Shown: positions 51,793-59,804 of the stretch, one piece after another | Position numbering within the stretch: position 1 is the first letter of the stretch | How the letters are laid out: every line of letters begins with the position of its first letter | Notes under the pieces: model-generated | The model's input: only the letters and a program-made list of their open reading frames with translations | What the model was told of the DNA's origin: nothing | Database searches by the model: none | Position numbers and translations under genes: made by a program | Assembly (NCBI RefSeq): GCF_900112315.1 | Contig: NZ_FOLL01000009.1 | Coordinates: 105,511-169,510 of the forward strand | Reading direction: 5' to 3' | From: Parapedobacter composti | GTDB lineage: Bacteria > Bacteroidota > Bacteroidia > Sphingobacteriales > Sphingobacteriaceae | DNA length: 64,000 bases

Positions 51793-51870
51793 CCACACCA
51801 ACCACCGACCACCGACCACCGATCACCGGCCACCCATCACCGACCACCGATCACCCACCCCCCAACACCA
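51793..51870. repeat. Heptamer array after the Rrf2 gene (C-rich on plus, G-rich on its coding strand)
   Basis: About 10 units (CCACCGA, CCGATCA, CCCATCA and relatives) span the end of the Rrf2 frame and the gap to the AsmA-like copy 2. On the minus strand the stop TGA of the regulator lies in GGGTGATCGG, the same arrangement as at 47412. Confidence 0.93.
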
Positions 51871-52291
51871 ACCGTTTTTCTTTGTTGATGATATCCGCGA
51901 TGCTGGTGTCATTCAGGATTTCGAGCATGGCATTGCGCACATCCACAAACGTATCGCGGATGCCGCACACCTCCTCCGATTTGCATTCGTCGCAGCGCCG
52001 GTAAAAATTCAGGCTTACGCAGGGCAGCAGCGCTATCGGTCCGTCGATCAGGCGCATCACCTGCGAGAGGCGGATATCCTCCGGGGCTTTGTTCAGGCTA
52101 TAGCCACCGCCGGCTCCTTTTTTGCTGTAGAGGATCCCTGCGTTGCGCATTTCCAGCAGGATCTGTTCCAAGAACTTCTTGGGGATTCGTTCTTCCTCGG
52201 CAATGCGCAGAATCTGCATGGGTTCCTTGCCGTAGTTCCGGCCCAGCACAATCAGCGCTTTGATGGCGTATTTGGTCTTTTTGGATAACAT
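51851..52291 (-). CDS. Rrf2-family transcriptional regulator
   Basis: This 146-residue protein has the winged-helix start MLSKKTKYAIKALIVLGRNYGKEPMQI and RIPKKFLEQILLEMRNAGILYSKKGAGGGYSL. A cysteine cluster, LLPCVSLNFYRRCDECKSEEVCGIR, is arranged like the iron-sulfur ligands of IscR/NsrR-type members. It probably senses Fe-S, oxidative or nitrosative conditions. The C-terminal residues VLGGG and the stop codon are made by a heptamer array, so the tail may have been altered. It is divergent from the lactone oxidase gene. Confidence 0.9.
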   Translation of the reverse strand: MLSKKTKYAIKALIVLGRNYGKEPMQILRIAEEERIPKKFLEQILLEMRNAGILYSKKGAGGGYSLNKAPEDIRLSQVMRLIDGPIALLPCVSLNFYRRCDECKSEEVCGIRDTFVDVRNAMLEILNDTSIADIINKEKRLVLGGG

Positions 52292-52333
52292 CGGCGGACT
52301 CCTCTTAATCGTACGCTATGAACACAATACCAA

Positions 52334-52366
52334 CAAAGGTACAACAATTGCGACAAACATTATCAA
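52334..52366 (-). promoter_or_regulatory. Candidate promoter of the Rrf2 gene
   Basis: The minus strand reads TTG, about 22 nt, then TACCTTTG (52341-52334), 43 bp upstream of the ATG at 52291. The spacing is at the long end for the phylum. Confidence 0.45.
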
Positions 52367-52406
52367 TCGGACGGGTGTTTGTTTAAACAACGCATACTGG
52401 ACCGTT

Positions 52407-53618
52407 ATGAAAAAAGCACCAACGCAACACGTGTGGACCAGCTGGTCGGGCAATGTCCGGTTCACCCCCGAGCGGGTGTTTACCCCCTCCGACGAAGCTG
52501 GCCTGCAGCAGGTCATCCAAGACGCGCATGCCCGCGGCGGCACCGTGCGCGTGGTCGGCTCCCGCCACTCGTGCTCCGACGTCTACGTCACGTATGACAC
52601 GCTTGTATCCATGGAGCGGCTTTCGGGCCTCGTCCGGGCCGATACGGATGCCTGCACCGCCGCCTTCCTGCCCGGCACTACCGTCGAGCAGGCCGGCACA
52701 GCCCTCATGCCGCACGATTTGGCTATGGAAAACATGGGGCATATCGACCAGCAGACCCTCGCCGGGGCCATCAGCACCGGTACACACGGCGCCGGAAAGC
52801 GCCTGCCCAACCTGTCGGCCCAGCTTATCGGCGTGCGGCTCGTGGACGGCACGGGCACTATCCGCGTGTTTGACGAGGACAATCATCCCGATACGATGCA
52901 GGCGCTGCGCGTATCCCTCGGCGCCCTGGGGGTGTTCACCGAGGTCACGCTGCGGCTGCTCCCGCAATACCGCCTGGTGCGCAAGCAATACCGCGCGTCG
53001 CTGCACGATTGCCTTATCCACTTGCACGACCTGATGGACACCCACCGCAATTTCCTGTTCTATTGGTATCCGCGGCGCGATGATGTCACCGTCCGCACCT
53101 GGGATGAAGACGATCGCGACGTACCCGATTTGCCTTTCGGCGAGCTGTATAAAACAGCGCGCGGCTACGCCAAAGATGTGTTGCCTTCCGAGCAGGAGCT
53201 CCGGTTCAATGAGCTGGAATACAGTGTCAGCCTGGAGGACGCTGTGGCCTGTTTTCTCGACATCCGGGCCCGCATCAAGGCCAAGCACCGCAAAGACGTT
53301 GGCTGGCGCGTCCTGTTCCGGCCCGTCCGGGGCGATGACAGCTGGCTCAGCAACAGCTACGGGAAGCCTGCGGTCGTGGCCATCACCATCCACCAGAATG
53401 CCACGTTGCCCTACCAGCCGTATTTTGATGACATCGAAACCATCTTCCGTGCCTACGGCGGCCGCCCTCACTGGGGCAAGAAGCACAGCCTCCGGGCGGC
53501 CGACCTTCGCACCCTATACCCCAAGTGGGATGCTTTCCAGCAGTTGCGTTCCCAACTGGATCCAGAGGGCGTTTTGCTCAATGATCATTTAAAAACCCTG
53601 TTTACCGATGACGAATAA
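52407..53618 (+). CDS. FAD-linked sugar-lactone oxidase (gulono/arabinono-lactone type)
   Basis: I start at 52407 (MKKAPTQHVWTSWSGNVRFTPERVF), which avoids overlap with the divergent Rrf2 gene. The 403-residue protein has the PP-loop FAD domain with TVRVVGSRHSCSDVY (the HS region where some members bind FAD covalently), QQTLAGAISTGTHGAG and LRVSLGALGVFTEVTLRLLP. The C-terminal ALO domain ends GGRPHWGKKHSLRAADLRTLYPKWDAF. It should oxidise aldonolactones or related sugars. No signal peptide is seen. Its stop region overlaps the next gene by 11 bp. Confidence 0.92.
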   Translation: MKKAPTQHVWTSWSGNVRFTPERVFTPSDEAGLQQVIQDAHARGGTVRVVGSRHSCSDVYVTYDTLVSMERLSGLVRADTDACTAAFLPGTTVEQAGTALMPHDLAMENMGHIDQQTLAGAISTGTHGAGKRLPNLSAQLIGVRLVDGTGTIRVFDEDNHPDTMQALRVSLGALGVFTEVTLRLLPQYRLVRKQYRASLHDCLIHLHDLMDTHRNFLFYWYPRRDDVTVRTWDEDDRDVPDLPFGELYKTARGYAKDVLPSEQELRFNELEYSVSLEDAVACFLDIRARIKAKHRKDVGWRVLFRPVRGDDSWLSNSYGKPAVVAITIHQNATLPYQPYFDDIETIFRAYGGRPHWGKKHSLRAADLRTLYPKWDAFQQLRSQLDPEGVLLNDHLKTLFTDDE

Positions 53619-54006
53619 TCCTGTTCCATCTTCCATCCATGGTCACACCCGCTGGGTTATCCCCGGCGGATGCATCCCGCTGGACAGCCACGGGCCGGAG
53701 CCGGACTGTACCAGCCGCGATGAGCTCATCATCCTCAACACCCACGACGAAGACGCCGCCGTGGCGCTTCACGTGTATTATGCCGAACGGCCGCCCGTCG
53801 GCCCCTACCGCATCCGTGTGCCTGCACGGCGCATTCGGTGCATCCGCTGCAACGATCTCATCGATCCCGAGGCCTTGCCGCTCGACACGCCGTATGCGCT
53901 TACCCTCACGGCCGACAGGCCTGTCTTCGTGCAGTTCATCCAACGGTACTTCGGCCAGCACCAGCGGTATGCCCATCCTTTGGTGGCTTATCCTATCGGC
54001 GATTAA
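53608..54006 (+). CDS. Sensory-rhodopsin-transducer (ASRT) family protein
   Basis: This 132-residue beta-rich protein has the family text RWVIPGGCIPLDSHGPEP, SRDELIILNTHDEDAAVALHVYYAERPPVGPYRIRVPARRIR, CNDLIDPEALPL and PVFVQFIQRYFGQ. The Anabaena member binds a sensory rhodopsin, but most members lie in genomes or neighbourhoods without a rhodopsin and probably bind carbohydrate or another ligand. Here no rhodopsin gene is near. Coupling by an 11-bp overlap to the lactone oxidase suggests a sugar-related role. Confidence 0.88.
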   Translation: MTNNPVPSSIHGHTRWVIPGGCIPLDSHGPEPDCTSRDELIILNTHDEDAAVALHVYYAERPPVGPYRIRVPARRIRCIRCNDLIDPEALPLDTPYALTLTADRPVFVQFIQRYFGQHQRYAHPLVAYPIGD

Positions 54007-54018
54007 CCGCTCTTCGTC

Positions 54019-54555
54019 ATGGACACGCTGGACCAAACGCTCGCTATCCTTTCGGCCATGATTACCCCGGTGGTGCTCATCATGGCGAGCAGCTCGCTTA
54101 TCCTGTCCACATCGCAGCGCCTCAGCCGCTCCATTGCCCGCGCGCGGGACGTCAGCGATGCCATCAAGGAGTTGCTGGCGCAGGCAGATCAGGCCGGGAA
54201 CTCCGCCGAGCTTCATGTACACATCCAGCAGTTGGAGTTTGCCAGCCGGCGTGCGCGTCTCCTGCAGGCGGCCATGACCAGTCTTTATGTGACGTTGTTT
54301 TTCTTTGTTGCTTCCTGCATCAGCATTGCTGTGGTGTACTTTGTCTCCAGCCGTTATGCGTGGTTTCCCATTGTGTTAGATTTGCTGGGGGTCGGGGGGC
54401 TTTGTTATGCCAGCATCCTGCTGGTTAAAGAATCCAGCGTCGCGCTCTCTGCTGTCCACAGTGAAATGCAGCACACCATGCAGCAGTTTGAGCGGCACCG
54501 TCAACGGCAGCGGCGCCACAGCTATCCGTTTTGGTTTTGGCGAACGCGGGATTGA
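54019..54555 (+). CDS. DUF2721 membrane protein
   Basis: This 178-residue protein has an N-terminal helix (LAILSAMITPVVLIMASSSLIL), the conserved STSQRLSRSIARARD segment, a helical linker (HIQQLEFASRRARLL) and two central or C-terminal helices (SLYVTLFFFVASCISIAVVYFV, FPIVLDLLGVGGLCYASILLV), as in DUF2721 proteins. The C-terminus is highly basic (FERHRQRQRRHSY). The function is unknown. It lies 12 bp after the ASRT gene in the same orientation, probably one operon. Confidence 0.88.
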   Translation: MDTLDQTLAILSAMITPVVLIMASSSLILSTSQRLSRSIARARDVSDAIKELLAQADQAGNSAELHVHIQQLEFASRRARLLQAAMTSLYVTLFFFVASCISIAVVYFVSSRYAWFPIVLDLLGVGGLCYASILLVKESSVALSAVHSEMQHTMQQFERHRQRQRRHSYPFWFWRTRD

Positions 54556-54581
54556 TGAAGGCGTTATGAATACGCGACGCA

Positions 54582-54844
54582 GCTGTAACGCTCCCTGCGG
54601 TCCGCATCACTAGGTTGCCTGGTGCGGTGGCCTTACGGATGCGCAACGCTGCTGTAACGCTCCCTGCGGTCCGCGTCACTAGGCTGCCTGGTGAAGTGGC
54701 CTTACGGATGCGCAACGCAGCTGTAACGCTCCCTGCGGTCCGCGTCACTAGGCTGCCTGGTGAAGTGGCCTTACGGATGCGCAACGCAGCTGTAACGCTC
54801 CCTGCGGTCCGCGTCACTAGGCTGCTTATGCGCATCCGTAAGGC
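54582..54844. repeat. Four 69-bp tandem units closed by an inverted copy
   Basis: Units start at 54582, 54651, 54720 and 54789, an exact 69-bp period, each beginning GCTGTAACGCTCCCTGCGGT. The last unit ends at 54829-54844 in TGCGCATCCGTAAGGC, the exact reverse complement of the 16 nt at 54768-54783, forming a hairpin around one core. The first unit differs most from the others. Since 69 is a multiple of three, both strands give long meaningless open frames. Confidence 0.95.
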
Positions 54845-54919
54845 GTCGTCCACTTCGTTCATCTTTCAATATTCGCGAATTATGATACGCTTCTGTTCTC
54901 GCTAATGCCAAAAAATGCG

Positions 54920-54927
54920 TATTTTTG
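54920..54927 (+). promoter_or_regulatory. -7 element of the winged-helix regulator gene
   Basis: TATTTTTG lies 30 bp upstream of the ATG at 54957. The -33 region (TTCTG/TTCTCG) matches poorly. Confidence 0.5.
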
Positions 54928-54956
54928 CGGTTCAAATTAATAGTTGCGGTACTTAC

Positions 54957-55460
54957 ATGCTTGATACGCTCATTACGTCGAGGACCCGTTTGCGTTTATT
55001 AGTGAAGTTTTTCATCAATGCCGCCAACCGGGGGCATATGCGGGGGCTGGCCGAGGAGTTCAACGAATCTACCAACGCCATCCGCAAGGAACTCAACAAC
55101 CTCTCCGAAGCGGGTTACCTGGAGAAAAAAGCTGAGCAGAACCGTGTGTCGTACCGCGCCAATATACAGCATCCGCTGTTCGGTGCGCTGCAAAACATCG
55201 TCCACAAATACTTGGGGCTCGACCGCATCGTCGAGACCGTGCTGGAGCGCATGGGCGATGTGCAGCAGGTGGTGGTTACGGGCGATTATGCTCAGGGGCG
55301 CGACAGCGGTGTCATCGAAGTTACCATCGTGGGGCCTGCGCTTAATGCCGATTACCTGGAGCAACTGGCCCCCAAGGTAGAAGACCTTATCGGCCGTCAG
55401 GTCCGGTTCACGCTGAGTAACAAGAAAGTAAAGGAAGGGTTGATTCTCTTCCAACAATAA
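54957..55460 (+). CDS. Winged-helix regulator at the head of the capsule cluster
   Basis: I start at 54957 (MLDTLITSRTRLRLLVKFFINAAN), because the upstream in-frame ATG would overlap the promoter element. The 167-residue protein has a winged helix in its first 75 residues (MRGLAEEFNESTNAIRKELNNLSEAGYLEK). The C-terminal half, around VVVTGDYAQGRDSGVIEVTIVG, resembles the nucleotidyltransferase-like domain found in some ArsR-type proteins. Such regulators commonly sit first in Sphingobacteriaceae exopolysaccharide clusters, so control of the following genes is likely. Confidence 0.8.
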   Translation: MLDTLITSRTRLRLLVKFFINAANRGHMRGLAEEFNESTNAIRKELNNLSEAGYLEKKAEQNRVSYRANIQHPLFGALQNIVHKYLGLDRIVETVLERMGDVQQVVVTGDYAQGRDSGVIEVTIVGPALNADYLEQLAPKVEDLIGRQVRFTLSNKKVKEGLILFQQ

Positions 55461-55556
55461 ATCAAGCCCACTGTAGCATTCCGGCACTTTGCTACGTTTG
55501 GTAGTTATAAACTGGTTCAATTTTTGCATCTGCTGATATAGCACACACGTTTAATT

Positions 55557-56342
55557 ATGGCTATATTTTTCTTTTCCAGAAAGAGAGAAATCGTTTTCCC
55601 GATTGGCCGCTACTTACAGGTAGACGTCCATTCACATATCCTTCCCGGCGTTGACGACGGGGCTAAAGACACCGCCGCGGCCATCCGGCTCCTGCGGGGC
55701 ATGCACCAGCTCGGCTTCCATACCGTTATCGGCACGCCCCACGTGATGGTGGATATCCACCGGAACAACCGCGCAACCATCACCGCGGCGTATGGCCGGC
55801 TCGAAAAGGCGCTGGCCGGTACATCCGCGCCTATGCCCCGCATCTACTATGCCGCCGAGCACATGCTGGACGAAGGGTTTTTCGGCCTTCTTGAAGCGCA
55901 GGAAACCATCCCCTACCACACCAGCCCGTATATGCTGGTAGAAACCCCCTACCTTTTCCGCCCCCTTAACCTGGAGCACCTGTCGTTCCAGTTAGGCACC
56001 ACGGGTTACAAACCCATCCTCGCCCACCCCGAGCGGTATCATTACCTGTTCGGACAACCCGAAGCCTACGAAAAGCTCAAAGAATTAGGCTTTGCCTTCC
56101 AGCTTAATGCGCTTTCCTTAACCGGGTACTATGGCAAGCAAGAAAAAACCGCAGCGCTCTGGTTATTGGAGCATGGCTTTGTCGATTACCTCGCTACCGA
56201 TATCCACCATGAGCGGCACCTGAAACACCTGGTGAATTTCAGGATCCCCCAAAACACGATCGCGTTATTGGAAAACACCACGTTTCGCAACACTGAACTG
56301 GCTGCGGCTTATCACCCGCCCAAACCGGCCATACCCGCCTAA
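55557..56342 (+). CDS. CpsB/YwqE-type protein-tyrosine phosphatase
   Basis: This 261-residue PHP-fold enzyme has QVDVHSHILPGVDDGAKDTAAA with the HxH metal site, VIGTPHVM, IYYAAEHML, KPILAHPERYHYL and DYLATDIHHERH, all metal-binding motifs intact. It dephosphorylates the Wzc-like tyrosine kinase encoded about 1 kb downstream. The length is standard. The related protein at 61744-62442 has lost most of these motifs. Confidence 0.93.
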   Translation: MAIFFFSRKREIVFPIGRYLQVDVHSHILPGVDDGAKDTAAAIRLLRGMHQLGFHTVIGTPHVMVDIHRNNRATITAAYGRLEKALAGTSAPMPRIYYAAEHMLDEGFFGLLEAQETIPYHTSPYMLVETPYLFRPLNLEHLSFQLGTTGYKPILAHPERYHYLFGQPEAYEKLKELGFAFQLNALSLTGYYGKQEKTAALWLLEHGFVDYLATDIHHERHLKHLVNFRIPQNTIALLENTTFRNTELAAAYHPPKPAIPA

Positions 56343-56394
56343 AAATGGACGATGCGCTACGGAACTTATACCTATTTATTGGTAGTTTGCACAA

Positions 56395-56430
56395 TTTTTG
56401 CTCACCGATGTAACTAATTGCTTATTTTTG
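56395..56430 (+). promoter_or_regulatory. Promoter of the wza-like gene
   Basis: TTTTTG (56395-56400), 22 nt, then TATTTTTG (56423-56430), 30 bp before the ATG. This is a good match to the Bacteroidota consensus. Confidence 0.7.
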
Positions 56431-56460
56431 CGGACGCGCAGTTGCGAAAAAGTTTAGTGA

Positions 56461-57285
56461 ATGGAAAGAAATCCCGCTCCCCAAAGGATACATCTACCCT
56501 ACCGGATAGTCCAATTAAGCTTATTTAGCCTTATCGGCCTGTTTGTTATTGCCTGCGGCAACAGCCGCGAGCTGGTCTATTTCAATAACCTGCCTGACAC
56601 GGCCGTATACCATGCCCCGGCCCCGGTCGTTCCAGAGGCCAAAATCCAACAGGGGGATATCCTGCATATCCGGGTCAACAGCCTGAACCCCGAAACCAAC
56701 CAACTGTTCAATGCCGGCACGCTGCAAACCGCAGACGAGCGGCGGTATAGCCGTCCTGAAGAAGGCGGTGTCGGTTCGGAAGGCTATCTCGTCAATGCCA
56801 ACGGCGACATCAGTTTTCCCGTCATCGGGCAAATTCGTGTAGAAGGCCTCACCATTGAGCAAGCCCGAGTCAAAATCAAGGAACTGGTTGACCAATATGC
56901 CAAGGACGCCATCGTGAATGTGCGGTTTACCAACTTCAAAATCACCGTGGTGGGCGAGGTGAAGCGCCCGGCCACCTTTACGGTGCCGAATGAGCGCATC
57001 AACATCATCGAGGCCATCGGGCTGGCGGGAGACCTCACCGAATTCGGCAAACGGGACAATATCCTGCTTATCCGGGAAGAAGGCGGGCAACGCACATTGG
57101 CACGGATTAACCTGAACGACCGGGAAACGCTCACTTCCCCCTACTTTTACCTCAAGCAGAACGATGTCGTTTATGTTGAACCCAGCCGCTACCGCGACCC
57201 CAGCGGCGACCGCACCCTCCGTGTGCTCACCGCCGTGTTTTCCGGCCTCACCGCGTTGGGGTTATTTATCTACCGTGTTTTTTAA
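56461..57285 (+). CDS. Wza-like polysaccharide export lipoprotein
   Basis: This 274-residue protein has a signal with lipobox (LFSLIGLFVIAC). A Poly_export domain (ILHIRVNSLNPETNQLF, then YLVNANGDISFPVIGQIRVEGLTIEQARVKI) and a SLBB domain (ITVVGEVKRPATFTVPNERINIIEAIGLAGDL) follow. The C-terminal hydrophobic helix (VLTAVFSGLTALGLFIYRVF) corresponds to the outer-membrane alpha-barrel helix of Wza. It forms the export channel with the Wzc-like protein 15 bp downstream. Confidence 0.94.
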   Translation: MERNPAPQRIHLPYRIVQLSLFSLIGLFVIACGNSRELVYFNNLPDTAVYHAPAPVVPEAKIQQGDILHIRVNSLNPETNQLFNAGTLQTADERRYSRPEEGGVGSEGYLVNANGDISFPVIGQIRVEGLTIEQARVKIKELVDQYAKDAIVNVRFTNFKITVVGEVKRPATFTVPNERINIIEAIGLAGDLTEFGKRDNILLIREEGGQRTLARINLNDRETLTSPYFYLKQNDVVYVEPSRYRDPSGDRTLRVLTAVFSGLTALGLFIYRVF

Positions 57286-57300
57286 CTAGGAATACTTTGC

Positions 57301-59670
57301 ATGAATCCTATCACTAACTCGCCTTTGACAGAAGAAACACAAATCGACTTTAAAGCGCTGTTACGGAACTACGTACGACATTGGCATTGGTTTGCTATTG
57401 CTCTGTCTTTGTGCTTGGTAGCAGCCTATTTATACCTCCGCTACACTACGCCCCAATTCCAAATCACCAGCACGCTGCTCATCAAAGATGATAAAAAAGG
57501 CGGCAGCGCCGCGTTGGGCGACGCTACCGCCGCGTTTTCTGATTTGGGCATCTTCCAGTCGAACCAGAATATTTTCAACGAGATTGAAGTACTGAAAAGC
57601 AAAGGCCTAATGCAGCGAGTACTTACAGAGTTGAACCTACAGGTCTCTTATTACCACGAAGGTAATGTAAAGATCACCGAGCTATACAAAAACTCTCCTG
57701 TTACCGTTACCATTAACCGGCTGGATTCCGCGGCCTTTAAACAAGACGTACTGCTTCGATTCACGGACGACAATCGATTTGAACTGAATGAAGGCGACGG
57801 CTTCAAGGAAGCTTTCGCGTTGGGAACCGCTATTAGTCGCTCGTATGGCACGTTTACGGTGACAGCCAACCAACAACCCGAGCCCGGCAAAACTATCCGG
57901 ATCCAATTCAACGACCTTCGTAAGCTGGCGCGCCGTTATAATGGAGCGCTGCAAATTAATCCCGTCAATAAAGACGCCAGCGTCATTACCATTGAGCTGG
58001 TAGAGCCCGTCGTCGCCAAAGGCGTAGACCTCATAAACAAGCTGGTGGAAGTTTACAACCGTGAAGCGGTGGAAGACAAAAACCAGATCGCCGCCAATAC
58101 GGTCAAGTTCATCGATGAGCGGCTGAACTTCCTGGTCACGGAACTTTCCGAGGTGGAACGCAACGTGGAGCAATACAAACGGCAGCATGAGATTACCAAC
58201 GTCAGTGCCGAAGCCGAACGATATTTAGAGGAAGCCAGCGAATACAACCGGCGCCTGGCCGAGTATGAGACCCAGTTGAGCGTGCTGGAATCCATCGAAC
58301 AGTACCTCCGGCGGAGCGACAACAAAAACGAACTGGTGCCCAGCGCATTGAACATTGCGGACGCCACGCTGCAGGGGCTCATCGCCCGCTTCAATGAACT
58401 GCAGTTGGAACGCATCCGCTTGTTGCGTACCACGCCGGAGACCAGCCCGCTCGTCACCGCAGTGGATGACCAGTTGGCGAACTTGCGGAATAACATCCTG
58501 GAAAATCTCGGGAACATCAAAAACGGCCTACAGATTACGCTGAACAACCTCAAGACTAATACCGGACAGTTCCGCTCGCGCATCCAGAGCGTCCCCTCCA
58601 TTGAGCGCAATCTGCTGGAAATCCAGCGGGAGCAAGGCATCAAAGAGGCGCTGTACGGCTACCTGCTCCAAAAGCGGGAAGAAGCCGCCATATCCCTGGC
58701 CTCCAACGTCAGCAATTCCCGCACCATCGACGTGGCCATGGCGGGAGACCAGCCAGTTAAGCCTAAACCCATGCTCATTTACCTACTAGCCTTGGTTGCT
58801 GGGTTCGGCATTCCGGTAGCAGCGCTTTACGCCAAAGACTTGTTGAATGACAAGGTGCAGCAGCTCAAGGATGTAGAACGCGTGGTGGACGTACCCGTAT
58901 TGGGCGAGCTCAGCCACAGCGACAGCGGGGAAGTGCTGGTGGTGAACCGCACGGCCCGCACAGAAATTGCCGAACTGTTCCGGCTTATCCGCACCAATCT
59001 GGGTTTTGTATCGCCGCACAGTGGTGCCACGCAGGTTATCATGACCACCTCCAGCATGAGTTGGGAGGGCAAAACCTTTTTCAGCATTAACCTGGCCGCC
59101 ACACTGGCCATCACCGGCAAGCGCGTGGTGCTGCTCGAGTTTGACATCCGCCGTCCCCGGGTGCTCAAAGACCTGGGCATCGATGCCATCAAACCCGGCA
59201 TCACCAATTTCGTGGTGGATGCCTCGTTAACGCTGGACGATTTGGTTATTCCTTCCACGGAGGTCGAGGGCCTGTCGTTCATCGGTGCTGGCCCCATCCC
59301 CCCGAATCCGGCAGAACTGCTCACCCATCCGCGTATCGAAGCACTATTTTCCCAGCTCCGGACATCGTTTGATTATATCTTAGTAGACACTTCGCCAGTA
59401 GGGCAGGTGGCCGATGCCTTCCTGCTGGGCAAGCATACCGACTTGGTTGCTTACCTCATCCGTTACAATTACACCTTCAAACAAAATCTGTACATCATCA
59501 AAGACGTAGTGGACAACAAAAAACTTAAGCACGTGATGGTGGTGATGAACGATGCGAAGGCCGAAAATGGGTATGGCTATGGTTACGGATATGGCTACGG
59601 TTACGGTTACGGTGCGGAAGTTCACCAAAGCCGGTGGAAAAGCCTCCTTCAGCGCTTGCGAAGACGGTAA
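57301..59670 (+). CDS. Wzc-like chain-length regulator and tyrosine autokinase
   Basis: This 789-residue protein has a Wzz domain with the first membrane helix at WFAIALSLCLVAAYLYL. A long coiled coil, a GNVR-like segment before the second membrane helix (LIYLLALVAGFGIPVAALYA) and a BY-kinase domain follow. The kinase has Walker A SSMSWEGKTFFSINLA, Walker A' LLEFDIRRPR and Walker B YILVDTSPVG. The C-terminal tail is a run of seven Gly-Tyr repeats (59569-59613), the autophosphorylation tail, then a basic end. It sets polymer length and drives export with the Wza-like protein. Confidence 0.95.
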   Translation: MNPITNSPLTEETQIDFKALLRNYVRHWHWFAIALSLCLVAAYLYLRYTTPQFQITSTLLIKDDKKGGSAALGDATAAFSDLGIFQSNQNIFNEIEVLKSKGLMQRVLTELNLQVSYYHEGNVKITELYKNSPVTVTINRLDSAAFKQDVLLRFTDDNRFELNEGDGFKEAFALGTAISRSYGTFTVTANQQPEPGKTIRIQFNDLRKLARRYNGALQINPVNKDASVITIELVEPVVAKGVDLINKLVEVYNREAVEDKNQIAANTVKFIDERLNFLVTELSEVERNVEQYKRQHEITNVSAEAERYLEEASEYNRRLAEYETQLSVLESIEQYLRRSDNKNELVPSALNIADATLQGLIARFNELQLERIRLLRTTPETSPLVTAVDDQLANLRNNILENLGNIKNGLQITLNNLKTNTGQFRSRIQSVPSIERNLLEIQREQGIKEALYGYLLQKREEAAISLASNVSNSRTIDVAMAGDQPVKPKPMLIYLLALVAGFGIPVAALYAKDLLNDKVQQLKDVERVVDVPVLGELSHSDSGEVLVVNRTARTEIAELFRLIRTNLGFVSPHSGATQVIMTTSSMSWEGKTFFSINLAATLAITGKRVVLLEFDIRRPRVLKDLGIDAIKPGITNFVVDASLTLDDLVIPSTEVEGLSFIGAGPIPPNPAELLTHPRIEALFSQLRTSFDYILVDTSPVGQVADAFLLGKHTDLVAYLIRYNYTFKQNLYIIKDVVDNKKLKHVMVVMNDAKAENGYGYGYGYGYGYGYGAEVHQSRWKSLLQRLRRR

Positions 59671-59737
59671 TAGCGAATATATTCTAAAGGATATAAAAAT
59701 TTTTCTATTTTTTAACTTAAACGCAATAAAGAGTTAC

Positions 59738-59745
59738 TATCTTTG
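59738..59745 (+). promoter_or_regulatory. -7 element before the CapD-like gene
   Basis: TATCTTTG lies 59 bp upstream of the ATG at 59805, inside an AT-rich gap after wzc. The -33 position holds only TTTAAC, so the match is partial. Confidence 0.45.
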
Positions 59746-59804
59746 TCGCGCGAAACAAGTTGGATTAGCGGGGTGGGTATTTTTCGCTCTAAACACGCCG
59801 CGTA

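Noticed and set aside
54425..54905. Long open frames on both strands through the 69-bp array
   Set aside because: A repeat length divisible by three with no stop keeps any frame open; the translations are exact repeats of meaningless text.
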